Assembly: GCF_900156165.1 (NCBI RefSeq)
Contig: NZ_FTMY01000011.1
Coordinates: forward strand, 124,001-188,000
Direction of reading: 5' to 3'
Source: Pseudacidovorax sp. RU35E
GTDB taxonomy: Bacteria; Pseudomonadota; Gammaproteobacteria; Burkholderiales; Burkholderiaceae_C
DNA length: 64,000 bases
The notes beneath the pieces are model-generated. The model did not search any database. It was given only the letters and a program-made list of their open reading frames with translations, and had not been told where the DNA came from. A program made the translations under genes and the position numbers. Shown here in pieces: positions 30,477 to 39,590 of this stretch (position 1 is its first letter; each line of letters starts with the position of its first letter).

Positions 30477-31904
30477 TCAGCCGCGCGGCAGATCGATGCG
30501 GAATCGTGCGCCGGGGCCGGTGGGCAGCAGCGCAATGCGGCCACCATGGGCTGCAATGTACTCCTGCACGATGGACAGACCGATGCCTGTGCCTTTGACC
30601 GTGTGCTCCGGCTGGCGTTCGCCGCGGAAGAAGGGCTCGAACACGCGGTCGCGGTCGTCGGGCGCGATGCCGGGGCCGGCGTCGCTGATTTCGATGGTCG
30701 CGGTGTCGCCGGTGCTGGAGATGGCCAGCGCGATCGTGCCGCCGCGGGCCGAGAAGCGGATGGCGTTGGACAGCAGGTTGGCCACCGCCGTGCCCAGCTT
30801 GGCCGGATCGGCCATCACCGTGACGGGCTCGCCCTCCACACGCACCGTGAGGCCGTGCGACTGCCACTGCAGGCGCTGCGCCTCGATCTGCTCCTGCACC
30901 AGCCTGACCAGGTTGCAGCGCTCGCGTTTGAGCTGGCGGGCCTCGAAGGCGGCGGCGTTGAAGCGCAGCAGCGCCTCGATCTGGCTTTGGAGCGACACGG
31001 CGTTCTGTTGCAGGATCTGCGCCACCTCGCGCTGGGCCGGATTGAGCTCACCGGTCACGCCGTCCTCCAGCAGCGACACGCCTTCACGCAGCGCCGCCAG
31101 CGGCGTCTTGAGCTCGTGCGACACATGGCGCAGGAAGCGCGCCTTGTCGGCATCGAGCTCCATCAGCCGCAGACGCAGCCAGTCGAGCTGCTGCGACACA
31201 CGCCGGACGTCGGCGGGGCCCAGGATGTCGATGGGCTCGTCCAGCCGGTTCTCGCCCAGTCGCACGATGGCGCGCTCCAGCCGTTTGAAAGGCCGTGCGA
31301 GCCAGATGCCGAAGGCCAACGCGAGCGCCGCCGCCAGTCCGCTGGCCGCCACCACCTGCAGGGTCAGCCGGCGGCGCGCGGCCTCCAGCCTGTCGGCCAG
31401 GGCGTTGTTCTGGGTCTCGATCAGCATCTGTGCCTGCTGGGCGAGCTGGGTGTTGAGCGCGTCCAATTCGCGGAACTGCAGCGCCATCGATCCTTCACGG
31501 GCGAGCGCCGTTTCCGGGGCGCCGTTCATCAGCCCTTCGATGGTCGCCATCTGGGCGCGCCACAGTTCGGCCGACTGTGGCAGCAGGCCGTTGTCGACCA
31601 GGCGCTGCACCACGTTCTGGGCATCCTTCTGCGCGTCGCCGAAGCGTCGGCGCAGCACGGCGTCGTTGAGCACCAGCGACTGGCGGCCCGAGCGCTCCAT
31701 CGCGGCGCTGCGCTCGGCCAGCGACTGGGCGGCGCCCGAGAGCAGCAGCGCCCGGCGCGCCGCCTCGCGGCTTTGCGTGATGAGCTGGTCGTACTGGAAG
31801 ACGGCGCGCAGCGCGACGCCCACCACCAGTGCCGTGACCACCAGGAAGGCGGCCAGCAGCAACTGCTGGAAGGAGCCGCGGGCGCGTGGCCGGCCGGCCG
31901 ACAT
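30477..31904 (-). CDS. glrK: GlrK/QseE-type sensor histidine kinase
   Basis: This 475-residue kinase has two membrane helices (residues 13-33 and about 175-197) flanking a helical periplasmic domain, then a HAMP domain (RPFKRLERAIVRLGENRLDEP), an H-box FLRHVSHELKTPLAAL and ATPase motifs NLLSNAIRFSARGG, DAGPGIAPDDRDRVFEPFFRG and GTGIGLSIVQEYIAAHGG. The four-helix periplasmic sensor fits the GlrK/QseE group. It overlaps the end of miaB by one base (TGATG), so miaB, kinase, lipoprotein and regulator form one run. Confidence 0.88.
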   Translation of the reverse strand: MSAGRPRARGSFQQLLLAAFLVVTALVVGVALRAVFQYDQLITQSREAARRALLLSGAAQSLAERSAAMERSGRQSLVLNDAVLRRRFGDAQKDAQNVVQRLVDNGLLPQSAELWRAQMATIEGLMNGAPETALAREGSMALQFRELDALNTQLAQQAQMLIETQNNALADRLEAARRRLTLQVVAASGLAAALALAFGIWLARPFKRLERAIVRLGENRLDEPIDILGPADVRRVSQQLDWLRLRLMELDADKARFLRHVSHELKTPLAALREGVSLLEDGVTGELNPAQREVAQILQQNAVSLQSQIEALLRFNAAAFEARQLKRERCNLVRLVQEQIEAQRLQWQSHGLTVRVEGEPVTVMADPAKLGTAVANLLSNAIRFSARGGTIALAISSTGDTATIEISDAGPGIAPDDRDRVFEPFFRGERQPEHTVKGTGIGLSIVQEYIAAHGGRIALLPTGPGARFRIDLPRG

Positions 31905-33271
31905 CAGGCAGCCTGCACGGCACGCATGGCGCCGGCTCCGCCATGCTCGTGCGTCGCCACCTCTCCGCGCAGGGTGTGCGAGAGAGCCTGGGTGATCTTC
32001 ACGTCCACCATCTGGCCCACGAGGCGGGCGGGCGCCTCGAAGTTGACGACGCGGAAGCAGTCGGTGCGCCCCATCAGCTCGGCCGGGTTCTTCTTGGAGG
32101 GGCCTTCCACCAGCAGCCGCTGCGTGGTGCCGACCAGCGCATCGGACAGCCGGCGCACGTTGTCCTCGATGGTCTTCTGCAGGTGCTGCAGGCGCGCGAG
32201 CTTGACCTCGTGCGGCGTGTCGTCGTGCAGCGCGGCGGCAGGCGTGCCGGGCCGCGGACTGAAGATGAAGCTGAAGCTGGCGTCGAAGCCCACGTCCTCG
32301 ATCAGCTTCATCATCTTCGCGAAGTCGTCCTCGGTCTCGCCCGGGAAGCCGACGATGAAGTCGCTGGACAGCGCAAGCTGCGGCCGGATGGCGCGCAGCT
32401 TGCGGATCGTGCTCTTGTATTCCATGGCGGTGTAGCCGCGCTTCATGGCCATCAGGATGCGGTCGCTGCCGTGCTGCACCGGCAGGTGCAGGTGGCTCAC
32501 CAGCTGCGGCACCTTGGCATAGGTCTCGATCAGCCGCGGCGTGAACTCGTTCGGGTGGCTCGTGGTGTAGCGGATGCGCTCGATGCCCGGGATCTCGGCG
32601 ATGTACTCGATGAGGGTGGCGAAGTCGGCGATCTCGGCGGTGTCGCCCATCCTGCCGCGATAGGCATTGACGTTCTGGCCCAGCAGCGTGACTTCGCGCA
32701 CGCCCTGGTCGGCCAGGCCGGCCACCTCGACCAGCACGTCGTCGAGCGGGCGGTTGACCTCTTCGCCGCGGGTGTAGGGCACCACGCAGTAGCTGCAGTA
32801 CTTGGAGCAGCCTTCCATGATCGACACGTAGGCCGTGGCGCCCTCGACGCGCGCGGGCGGCAGGTGGTCGAACTTCTCGATCTCGGGGAAGGAGATGTCC
32901 ACCTGCGGCCGGCGCTCGGCCTCGCGACGGGCCAGCAGCTCGGGCAGGCGGTGCAGCGTCTGCGGCCCGAATACCACGTCCACGTAGGGCGCGCGGGCGA
33001 TGATGGCCTCGCCCTCCTGACTGGCGACGCAGCCGCCGACGCCGATCTTCACGCCCTTGGCCTTGAGGTGCTGCACGCGGCCAAGATCGGAGAACACCTT
33101 CTCCTGCGCCTTCTCGCGCACCGAGCAGGTGTTGAAGAGGATGAGGTCGGCCTCGTCCACGTTCTGGGTGGGCTCGTAGCCCTGGGCGGCGGCGAGGACG
33201 TCGGCCATCTTGTCCGAGTCGTACTCGTTCATCTGGCAGCCGAAGGTCTTGATGAAGACTTTGCGGGACAT
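31904..33271 (-). CDS. miaB: MiaB, tRNA-2-methylthio-N6-dimethylallyladenosine synthase
   Basis: MiaB (455 residues) adds the methylthio group to i6A37 of tRNAs reading UNN codons. It has the N-terminal UPF0004 domain with cysteines in [26 protein letters not shown] and GVGGCVASQ, which bind the auxiliary Fe-S cluster; the radical-SAM motif CSKYCSYC near residue 155; and a C-terminal TRAM domain. Length and start ([12 protein letters not shown]) are canonical. It leads a run with the GlrK/QseG/GlrR genes. Confidence 0.97.
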   Translation of the reverse strand: MSRKVFIKTFGCQMNEYDSDKMADVLAAAQGYEPTQNVDEADLILFNTCSVREKAQEKVFSDLGRVQHLKAKGVKIGVGGCVASQEGEAIIARAPYVDVVFGPQTLHRLPELLARREAERRPQVDISFPEIEKFDHLPPARVEGATAYVSIMEGCSKYCSYCVVPYTRGEEVNRPLDDVLVEVAGLADQGVREVTLLGQNVNAYRGRMGDTAEIADFATLIEYIAEIPGIERIRYTTSHPNEFTPRLIETYAKVPQLVSHLHLPVQHGSDRILMAMKRGYTAMEYKSTIRKLRAIRPQLALSSDFIVGFPGETEDDFAKMMKLIEDVGFDASFSFIFSPRPGTPAAALHDDTPHEVKLARLQHLQKTIEDNVRRLSDALVGTTQRLLVEGPSKKNPAELMGRTDCFRVVNFEAPARLVGQMVDVKITQALSHTLRGEVATHEHGGAGAMRAVQAA

Positions 33272-33397
33272 GGCGGGGCTTTCTGTGCAAGGCGGCCGGC
33301 CGGCATGACCGGCGGCGGGAGGCTGAAGAGAAGATGCGATGGCGAGCCGTGGCGGTGGCGGTCGTCCGTGCCTTGGAGGCGCGGCGGCCGCGGTCCG

Positions 33398-33850
33398 TCA
33401 GCCGCCTTCGTTGTCGGCGCGGCTGACGAAGGGCCAGATGTTGAGCAGCGGCTTGCCGGTGGCCGAGGCTCGCTCGGTGGAGGCTTCCTCGGGCGTGAGG
33501 ACCCAGATCTGCTGCACCTGCCCGGCGGCATCACGCAGGTAGTTCACCGCCAGGTCCTGGCCGAGCAGCGTGCTGCCGGTCACCACCATGTTCTGGGCAT
33601 TGCGGATGCGCGTGCCGGGCGCCAGCACTTCCGGCCGGCCATCGAGGTCGGCCCGGGGGAAGTCGAGCATGCGCAGCCGGCCACGCAGGGTGCCGGCCGG
33701 AAAGTTGCGACCGCTGACGGTCGCTTCGTTCTGGGTCTGGGCCTGCGCGGGCCGGGCGACGAGGAGAACCGTGGCGCCGAGGCACAGCAGGGCGGCGGCG
33801 GCGAAAAGGGACAAGGGGAGTCGTGGGCTGCAGCGGTTCATGGGGTTCAT
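33398..33850 (-). CDS. Secreted hypothetical protein
   Basis: The 150-residue protein has a signal peptide (LPLSLFAAAALLCLGATVLLVARPAQAQ) and a small mature domain of about 110 residues with alternating strands, including GTLRGRLRMLDFPRADLDGRPEVLAPGTRIRNA-type sequence (AGTLRGRLRML and LAPGTRIRNAQN). I recognise no catalytic motif; it resembles uncharacterised periplasmic proteins of Comamonadaceae. A second ATG three codons in (33841) is an equally possible start. It lies 126 bp upstream of miaB on the same strand. Confidence 0.7.
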   Translation of the reverse strand: MNPMNRCSPRLPLSLFAAAALLCLGATVLLVARPAQAQTQNEATVSGRNFPAGTLRGRLRMLDFPRADLDGRPEVLAPGTRIRNAQNMVVTGSTLLGQDLAVNYLRDAAGQVQQIWVLTPEEASTERASATGKPLLNIWPFVSRADNEGG

Positions 33851-33952
33851 CCAGAGGCTGGCGAGCGCGGATTCTAGGCGGCGGGGTCTGTCCGAGCGGG
33901 GCGCTCGGGCCGTTGTTGCAAACTTCTTGGGGGCGGCCTGCGCCGCCGTCGC

Positions 33953-34600
33953 TCAGGTGCTGGTCTCGTCCCGCGCCAGGTCGCGGTTCAGGTGGCCGGT
34001 GTCGGCCCAGCCGACGAGCGAGAAGCCCTCGGGCGTCCACAGCAGGCGGTTGATGGCGGCATTGCGCAGCTCCCAGGTGCGTGGCGCCTGCAGGTCCTGG
34101 CCGGTGGCGGCCCGGTACAGCACGTCCATCACGCCGCCGTGGGCCACGAGCACGATCAGCTCGCCCGGGTGGCGCGCGGCCAGTTCCGCGGCCACGGCCA
34201 CGATGCGGTCGCGGAAGACCAGCAGGTTCTCGCCGCCCTCGGGTGCGAAGTCGGGCACGCGCTTGCGCCACTTGAGCGCCTGTTCGGGCAGTTCGGCCTC
34301 GATCTCGGCGAAGGTGCGGCCTTCGAAGATGCCGAAGCCGCGCTCGCGCAGCCGGGGTTCGGCGACGAGGGCGGGCGCGTCGGGATGCGCTTGGGCGATG
34401 GCGCTGGCCGTCTGCCAGGCGCGGGCCAGGTCGCTGGCGTAGATGGCGGCGACAGGCTCCTCGGCCAGGGCGCGGCCCGCCTGCTGCGCCTGCCACTGGC
34501 CTTCGTCGTTGAGCGGGATGTCGAGCTGGCCCTGGATGCGGGTGTCGACGTTCCAGAGCGTCTCGCCGTGGCGCACGGCGATCAGGCGGGTGATGTCCAT
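33953..34600 (-). CDS. Histidine phosphatase superfamily protein (GpmB/CobC-like)
   Basis: The 215-residue protein begins ITRLIAVRHGETLWNVDTR, with the catalytic RHGE His near residue 11. It has LRERGFGIFEGRTFAEIE near residue 87 carrying the acid-base Glu, and the second histidine in VLVAHGGVMDVLYR near 150. This is the phosphoglycerate mutase-like fold; small members are usually phosphatases such as alpha-ribazole phosphatase or sugar-phosphate phosphatases. No cobalamin genes are adjacent, so the substrate is open. Confidence 0.87.
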   Translation of the reverse strand: MDITRLIAVRHGETLWNVDTRIQGQLDIPLNDEGQWQAQQAGRALAEEPVAAIYASDLARAWQTASAIAQAHPDAPALVAEPRLRERGFGIFEGRTFAEIEAELPEQALKWRKRVPDFAPEGGENLLVFRDRIVAVAAELAARHPGELIVLVAHGGVMDVLYRAATGQDLQAPRTWELRNAAINRLLWTPEGFSLVGWADTGHLNRDLARDETST

Positions 34601-34661
34601 CGGGCGAGTGTCACCGAGAACGCGGCCGCGGGCGGGGCGCCTGTCCGCCCCCGCGCGGTGC

Positions 34662-35384
34662 TCAGGGGCGCGCGGGCGCTGGCGTCGGAGCAGTCGGCGC
34701 GGCCGTTGCCGGCTGCGGTTGCGGGGCCACGTGCGTGGACGCGGGCGGCTTCGTCTCGACGGTCACATCCACCCGACGCACGGCCTGCGGCGGGTTGGGA
34801 AAGCCCTGCAGCGCCGCATGGAACATCACCGGCAGGATGCGGCGCGTGTCCGGGTAGGGGCCGTCGTTGCGGGCATGGGTTTCGTAGACCACCTGCCGGT
34901 CGGGCAGCGAGCGCATCACGATGGAGACCTCGCGGCCGTACCAGGTCTGGTTGGGCGGCATGGCGCCCGGGCCCCACCAGCCGCCACCGTACCAGCCGGG
35001 GCGGCCGTAGCCCAGACCCACGCCCCAGCGCGGACCCCAGCCTGGGCCCCAACCCGGACCATCGAACCACGGGTCGGCCCAGGGCGACAACTCAAGCTGC
35101 GAGCGGGCGCTCACCTGCACGGTGTAGCGCGGACTGGCGTCGTCGCGCCGCAATCCTGCTGCGGCCAGCGAGGGCTCGGCCAGGGTTTCCAGGTCGCTCT
35201 GGGCTGCGTCGTTCGCCTGCTGCGAGGGCAGGCGTTCGAAGCGGTAGGTGGCGCCCGGCGGAATGGGTGCCTTGGCATAGCTCTGGACGTTGTTGTCCAC
35301 CACGTACGAGGTGGCGCAGCCCGCCAGGCCGACGGCCACGGCCGTCATGGCCGCCAGTTCGAGGAGTCGCAATGCGCGTCGCAT
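34662..35384 (-). CDS. DUF4136 lipoprotein
   Basis: The 240-residue protein has a lipoprotein signal (AAMTAVAVGLAGC, Cys at about residue 23) and a DUF4136-type domain (TYRFERLPSQQAND near residue 45, PRYTVQVSARSQ near 85, YETHARNDG near 170). A Gly/Trp/Pro-rich low-complexity stretch at residues 103-140 (GPGWGPGWGPRWG) and a Pro/Ala-rich tail from 215 interrupt and follow it. Function is unknown; the domain occurs in outer-membrane-associated lipoproteins. Confidence 0.8.
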   Translation of the reverse strand: MRRALRLLELAAMTAVAVGLAGCATSYVVDNNVQSYAKAPIPPGATYRFERLPSQQANDAAQSDLETLAEPSLAAAGLRRDDASPRYTVQVSARSQLELSPWADPWFDGPGWGPGWGPRWGVGLGYGRPGWYGGGWWGPGAMPPNQTWYGREVSIVMRSLPDRQVVYETHARNDGPYPDTRRILPVMFHAALQGFPNPPQAVRRVDVTVETKPPASTHVAPQPQPATAAPTAPTPAPARP

Positions 35385-35486
35385 GTCGTTGTCATCCCTG
35401 GGGCCGTTGGCCGACCCCTGTGTCGTTGTCGCATCGGCTGGACGCGCGGCCGCGCGTCGTGGCTGGAAGTCGGCGGGAAGCGCGCG

Positions 35487-36428
35487 TCAGCCGAGGCTGA
35501 ACACCTGCACCGCCGAGGGCATCGCGGGCACGGGCGGCAACTCGGGCGGATCGAAGGCCCGGTCGCCGTCCTCGCTGGCCACGCCGGTCGGCTTCAGACC
35601 CTTGAAGTCGTGCAGGGTTCCGTCCAGCAGGTGCGAGGGGGCCACGCTCTGCAGGCTGTGCAGCATGTTCTCCAGCCGGCCCGGGTGCTTGCGCTCCCAG
35701 TCGCGCAGCATGTCGCCGACGACCTGGCGCTGCAGATTCTCCTGGCTGCCGCACAGGTTGCACGGAATGATGGGGAAGCCGCGGTGCTGGGCCCAGCGCA
35801 CCAGATCCTTCTCGGCCACGTAGGCCAGCGGGCGGATCACCACATGCCGGCCGTCGTCGCTCACCAGCTTGGGCGGCATGGCCTTGAGCTTGGCGGCGAA
35901 GAACATGTTGAGGAAGAAGGTGGCCAGGATGTCGTCGCGGTGGTGGCCCAGCGCGATCTTGGTGGCGCCCAGCTCGTCGGCCACGCGGTACAGGATGCCC
36001 CGGCGCAGCCGCGAGCACAGGCCGCAGGTGGTCTTGCCCTCGGGCACCACACGCTTGACGATGCTGTAGGTGTCCTGTTCCTCGATGTGGAAGGGCACGC
36101 CCACCTGCTTCAGGTAGGCGGGCAGCACGTCCTCCGGAAAGCCGGGCTGCTTCTGATCCAGGTTGACGGCGATCAGCTCGAAGTTCACCGGCGCCCGGGC
36201 CTTGAGCTTGAGCAGGATGTCCAACATGCCGTAGCTGTCCTTGCCGCCCGAGAGGCATACCATGACCTTGTCGCCCTCTTCGATCATGTTGTAGTCGGTG
36301 ATGGCGCGGCCGACCTCGCGGCACAGGCGCTTTTCGAGCTTGTGCGTCTCGCGCTCGATCTTCGCGGCGGCCTGGTGGCTGGCGGCGGCGGGTGCGGGGG
36401 CTTCGGGTTCGGTCCAGACGGCGTTCAT
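35487..36428 (-). CDS. ttcA: TtcA, tRNA 2-thiocytidine biosynthesis protein
   Basis: TtcA (313 residues) installs 2-thiocytidine at position 32 of certain tRNAs using ATP and an Fe-S cluster. It carries the PP-loop [13 protein letters not shown] near residue 57, and the CxxC pairs in [12 protein letters not shown] and [14 protein letters not shown] that bind the cluster. The start at 36428 ([10 protein letters not shown]) is preferred over an upstream in-frame codon that would overlap the toxin gene. The C-terminal 30 residues are Pro-rich. It lies 25 bp downstream of the PIN-domain gene. Confidence 0.96.
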   Translation of the reverse strand: MNAVWTEPEAPAPAAASHQAAAKIERETHKLEKRLCREVGRAITDYNMIEEGDKVMVCLSGGKDSYGMLDILLKLKARAPVNFELIAVNLDQKQPGFPEDVLPAYLKQVGVPFHIEEQDTYSIVKRVVPEGKTTCGLCSRLRRGILYRVADELGATKIALGHHRDDILATFFLNMFFAAKLKAMPPKLVSDDGRHVVIRPLAYVAEKDLVRWAQHRGFPIIPCNLCGSQENLQRQVVGDMLRDWERKHPGRLENMLHSLQSVAPSHLLDGTLHDFKGLKPTGVASEDGDRAFDPPELPPVPAMPSAVQVFSLG

Positions 36429-36453
36429 GGCAGGGAAAAGAAGGTTGGGCGGC

Positions 36454-36867
36454 TCAGGCGTCTTGCAGCGCCAGCCACTGTTCGGGGGTGTAGGCGCGCA
36501 CCGGGCTGCCGGCAAAGTCGCGCAGATTGCGGGTGACGATGGCAATGGCGCCGCAGGCCTGCGCAGCATGGGCCAGTACAGCGTCCTCGAAGTCGGTCAT
36601 GGCGCTGTCCAGTGCCTGCTCCAGCACGCCGCGGTTGACCGGCGCGACGTCGAACAGGGTGAGCAGTTGGCCCACCACGCCGCGCGAGCCGTCGCGGCCG
36701 AGCTGTCGGCACGCCAGGTAGTCGATGGTGGTCACGGTGGTGGCGCACAGCAGCGCATGCAGCCCGGCTTTCTCGATCCGGTCGAAGACGCGCAGTGCCG
36801 GCTGGGCGAATTCGCCGCGCAGCAGCAATGCGTCCACGACCACGTTGGTGTCCACCAGCACGGTCAT
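36454..36867 (-). CDS. VapC-type PIN-domain toxin
   Basis: This 137-residue protein is a PIN-domain ribonuclease. It starts [14 protein letters not shown] with the first catalytic Asp at residue 6; a further acidic pair is in [14 protein letters not shown] near residue 93, and [14 protein letters not shown] matches the late PIN motif. VapC toxins cleave tRNA or rRNA. The gene overlaps its antitoxin by four bases (ATGA), the usual coupling in type II pairs. Length is normal, with no sign of decay. Confidence 0.9.
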   Translation of the reverse strand: MTVLVDTNVVVDALLLRGEFAQPALRVFDRIEKAGLHALLCATTVTTIDYLACRQLGRDGSRGVVGQLLTLFDVAPVNRGVLEQALDSAMTDFEDAVLAHAAQACGAIAIVTRNLRDFAGSPVRAYTPEQWLALQDA

Positions 36868-37154
36868 GGCGCGCGGTCTTCCAGGTACTTTCGCGCCAGG
36901 TAGTCGCCATAGTCCCGTTCGTCAGGGGCGGCATCCGTGCCGGCGCCATTGCCGGCGACCAACGCACCCCTCAGGCTGGCGGTGATCGGAGCGTAAGAGG
37001 TGTGGGCTGCATCGGTCGGCGCTTCTGGCCGTGCGCCCAGGGCGGCAAAGTAGTCGGCCACCAATTGCGACACCGAGCGCCCACGCGCCGCGGCATAGGA
37101 CTTGGCGTTTTCGATCAGCCGCTCATCGAGACGGAGCGTGAGTTTGGTTTGCAT
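36864..37154 (-). CDS. Ribbon-helix-helix antitoxin of the VapBC-type pair
   Basis: The 96-residue protein starts QTKLTLRLDERLIENAKSYAAARGRSVSQLVADYF, a ribbon-helix-helix (DUF6364/CopG-like) DNA-binding domain. The C-terminal half is acidic and flexible and should wrap the toxin. It is translated first and coupled to the toxin gene. An inverted repeat over its promoter is the probable autoregulatory operator. Confidence 0.87.
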   Translation of the reverse strand: MQTKLTLRLDERLIENAKSYAAARGRSVSQLVADYFAALGARPEAPTDAAHTSYAPITASLRGALVAGNGAGTDAAPDERDYGDYLARKYLEDRAP

Positions 37155-37161
37155 GGCGTGA

Positions 37162-37189
37162 GACGTACAGGGGCGAAAAATTGTACGTC
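37162..37189 (-). promoter_or_regulatory. Operator and -10 element of the toxin-antitoxin operon
   Basis: GACGTACA (37162-37169) and TGTACGTC (37182-37189) are perfect 8-bp inverted arms with centres 20 bp apart, two helical turns, so two RHH dimers could bind one face. TACAAT on the minus strand (37185-37180) is a -10 candidate lying within the operator. Transcription would then start about 20 bp before the antitoxin ATG. Confidence 0.7.
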
Positions 37190-37202
37190 CATGCCAAGAC
37201 CC

Positions 37203-37577
37203 TCACCACTGGCCGGTCTCGACGCGGATCGCTACCTCGCAGTCGTCGAAGATTTCGAGCTTGGCGATCTTCACGCGCACGCCCAGCACGCCGGGCAGCT
37301 GCATCAGTCGGCCTGCGACCTGGCCGATCAGGCTTTCCAGCAGGTTCACATGGTGCGCGGTGCACTCGTCGATGATGATCTTGCGCACCTTGCGGTAGTC
37401 GAGCACGTGGAAGATGTCGTCGTCCTGCGGCGCCAGCGGCTGCTGGCCCAGATTGAGTTCGGCATCGACCCGGATCGGCTGCGGCGCGGTCTTCTCGCTG
37501 TCGAGGATGCCCAGGTTGGCATCGAAGCGCAGGCCCGTGAGCGTCAGGCGCTGCTGGCCGAGGAGGGGAGCGGTCAT
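37203..37577 (-). CDS. folB: FolB, dihydroneopterin aldolase
   Basis: FolB (124 residues) cleaves 7,8-dihydroneopterin to 6-hydroxymethyl-dihydropterin in folate synthesis. It shows LTGLRFDANLGILDSEKT near residue 14, then DYRKVRKIIIDECTAHHVNLLESLI with the conserved Glu near 78, and KLEIFDDCEVAIRVE at the end. The GILDSEK segment, instead of GVLPEER-type, is a frequent betaproteobacterial variant. The start at 37577 is chosen because an upstream GTG lies in the SDR spacer. It follows the FolM-like SDR by 11 bp, so the two are probably cotranscribed. Confidence 0.9.
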   Translation of the reverse strand: MTAPLLGQQRLTLTGLRFDANLGILDSEKTAPQPIRVDAELNLGQQPLAPQDDDIFHVLDYRKVRKIIIDECTAHHVNLLESLIGQVAGRLMQLPGVLGVRVKIAKLEIFDDCEVAIRVETGQW

Positions 37578-37588
37578 GGCGGTGCTCG

Positions 37589-38365
37589 TCACATCAAGGA
37601 GAAGTCGCGGTCGAAGCGCATCAGGTGCTGGCCGCCATCGACCAGCAGCGTGGTGCCGGTCATCGAGTTGTTCTCGAGCGCGAAGCGCACCGTGGCCGCC
37701 ACGTCCTGGGGCGTCGATGAGCGGCCCAGCGGCGACAGGCGGTGCAATTGCTGGAAGCGCTCGTCGCTCAGCATGTGGCTGGTGAGCGTGAGGCCGGGCG
37801 CCACGCCGACGACGCGCACGCGTGGTGCCAGGGCCAGCGCCAGCAGCGGCGTGGCGGCTTCCAGCGCGGCCTTCGACAGCGTGTAGCTCAGGAAGTCGGG
37901 GTTCGGATTCCACAGCTTCTGGTCCAGCAGGTGGACCACGGCGCCGTGGCCGTCGCGCTCGTCCAGGTGCTGGCGCAGGGCCTGTGCCAGCACGATGGCG
38001 GCGCCGGTGTTGCTGCGCAGATGGGCCTCCATCGCGGCATAGCCGAAGCTGGTGGCATCGTCGTGTTCGAAGCGCGAAGCGCTGTGCACCACGGCGTCGA
38101 GCCGGCCGAACTCGGCCACCACCTGGGGCACCATGGCGCGCACGGCGGCTTCATCTTCCAGCTCGGCGCTGATGATGGCGGCGCGACCCGAGAGGCGCGC
38201 GCAGTCGGCGGCGGTGGCCTGGGCCTCCTCGCGCGAGCTGCGGTAGTGCACCGCCACCTGCCAGCCGCCCGCCGCCAGGGCCAGGGCGATCTCGCGGCCG
38301 AGCCGGCGGCCGGCGCCGGTCACCAGCACGGTACGCGGTTCACTGGCAGGGGGAAGGGCACTCAT
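37589..38365 (-). CDS. FolM-like SDR, probable pterin/dihydrofolate reductase
   Basis: The 258-residue SDR has TGAGRRLGREIALALA near residue 20, the TGxxxRxG cofactor motif that marks NADPH-dependent pteridine reductases such as PTR1 and FolM. The active site is in FLSYTLSKAALE near 170 (Tyr and Lys), preceded by HLLDQKLWNPNP where PTR1 has its Asp. The C-terminus is VDGGQHLMRFDRDF. It sits upstream of folB on the same strand, which supports a pterin role. Dihydromonapterin reductase activity is an inference. It is divergent from the methyltransferase gene. Confidence 0.8.
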   Translation of the reverse strand: MSALPPASEPRTVLVTGAGRRLGREIALALAAGGWQVAVHYRSSREEAQATAADCARLSGRAAIISAELEDEAAVRAMVPQVVAEFGRLDAVVHSASRFEHDDATSFGYAAMEAHLRSNTGAAIVLAQALRQHLDERDGHGAVVHLLDQKLWNPNPDFLSYTLSKAALEAATPLLALALAPRVRVVGVAPGLTLTSHMLSDERFQQLHRLSPLGRSSTPQDVAATVRFALENNSMTGTTLLVDGGQHLMRFDRDFSLM

Positions 38366-38468
38366 GGATGGGGGGCGATGAAAGTGGAGCGAGCGTCCTG
38401 GTGGGCGCGGCAGGACGGCAAGTCCACCGGCGCCGGACCGCCCGCGCGTTGCAGGGAGAATGGGTGCC

Positions 38469-39590
38469 GTGAGCACCCCGACGACCCCGCCCAGTGTACC
38501 GACCGCCTCTTCCACCGCTTCCGCCTGTGCAACGCTGGTGAGGCGCGCGATCGAGCGGGACGGCGGCTGGCTGCCCTTCGACCGCTTCATGGCGCTGGCT
38601 CTCTACGCGCCTGGCCTCGGCTACTACGCGCACGGCAGCCGCAAGTTCGGTCACCTGCCGCAGTCCGGCAGCGACTTCGTGACGGCGCCCGAGCTGTCGC
38701 CGCTGTTCGGCCAGAGCCTGGCCGTCGCGGTCGCCGACGCCTTCGACCACACCGGCACCGACGAGGTCTGGGAATTCGGCGCCGGCAGCGGCGCGCTGGC
38801 CGCGCAGCTGCTGGAAAGCCTGGGCGAGCGCGTGGCGCGCTACACCATCGTCGACCTCTCCGGCGCCCTGCGTGCCCGCCAGCAGGAGCGTCTCGCGCCC
38901 TGGGCCGGCCGCGTGCGCTGGGTCGATGCGCTGCCCGATGCCATCGAAGGCGTGGTGGTCGGCAACGAGGTGCTGGACGCCATGCCGGTCCAGCTGCTGG
39001 TGCGGCGCGCCGGCCAGTGGCTGGAGCGCGGCGTGACCGTGCAACCCGACGGCACCTTCGGCTGGGATGACCGCCCGACCGCGTTGCGCCCGCCCGTCGA
39101 GCCCGAGGGCCCACAGGACTACCTGACCGAGGTGCATCCCCAGGCCCGCGCCTTCATCGCCACGCTGGCCGAGCGCCTCAAGCGCGGCGCCGCCTACTTC
39201 CTGGACTACGGCTTTCCCGAGTCCGAGTACTACCACCCCCAGCGCCACATGGGCACGCTGATGTGCCACCAGGCCCACCGCTCCGACGACAACCCGCTGG
39301 TGGCCGTGGGCGACAAGGACATCACCGCCCACGTCGACTTCACCGGCGTGGCCCTGGCCGGCCAGGACGCCGGCCTGGAGGTGCTGGGCTACACCAGCCA
39401 GGCGCGCTTCCTGCTCGACTGCGGCCTGCCCGAGCGCATGATGGCCGCGCCGCTGGCAGAGCGCGCGCTGGCCGCCCGCCTGATCCACGAGCACGAGATG
39501 GGCGAGCTGTTCAAGGTGATCGCCTTTGTCGCCGGCGAATCGTGGGATGCCGTCGGCTTCCGCCAGGGCGACCGCAGCCACACGCTCTAA
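38469..39590 (+). CDS. NDUFAF7/MidA-family SAM-dependent methyltransferase
   Basis: This 373-residue protein belongs to COG1565. Landmarks are LALYAPGLGYYAHG near residue 42, SDFVTAPELSPLFGQSLA near 65, the SAM motif VWEFGAGSGALAAQLLES near 97, GNEVLDAMPVQLL near 165 and FLDYGFPESEYYHPQR near 242. The mitochondrial homologue methylates an arginine of complex I subunit NDUFS2; the bacterial substrate is unknown. A GTG start at 38469 is chosen because the Shine-Dalgarno GGGAGA (38454-38459) abuts an alternative ATG at 38460 with no spacing. The 159-bp palindromic repeat begins at its stop codon. Confidence 0.85.
   Translation: MSTPTTPPSVPTASSTASACATLVRRAIERDGGWLPFDRFMALALYAPGLGYYAHGSRKFGHLPQSGSDFVTAPELSPLFGQSLAVAVADAFDHTGTDEVWEFGAGSGALAAQLLESLGERVARYTIVDLSGALRARQQERLAPWAGRVRWVDALPDAIEGVVVGNEVLDAMPVQLLVRRAGQWLERGVTVQPDGTFGWDDRPTALRPPVEPEGPQDYLTEVHPQARAFIATLAERLKRGAAYFLDYGFPESEYYHPQRHMGTLMCHQAHRSDDNPLVAVGDKDITAHVDFTGVALAGQDAGLEVLGYTSQARFLLDCGLPERMMAAPLAERALAARLIHEHEMGELFKVIAFVAGESWDAVGFRQGDRSHTL

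Noticed and set aside
30477-33290. Apparent single open frame joining miaB territory to the kinase gene (937 codons)
   Set aside because: MiaB is encoded in another frame from 33271 to 31904 with all its motifs, so the first part of the long frame is a shadow and no fusion exists.
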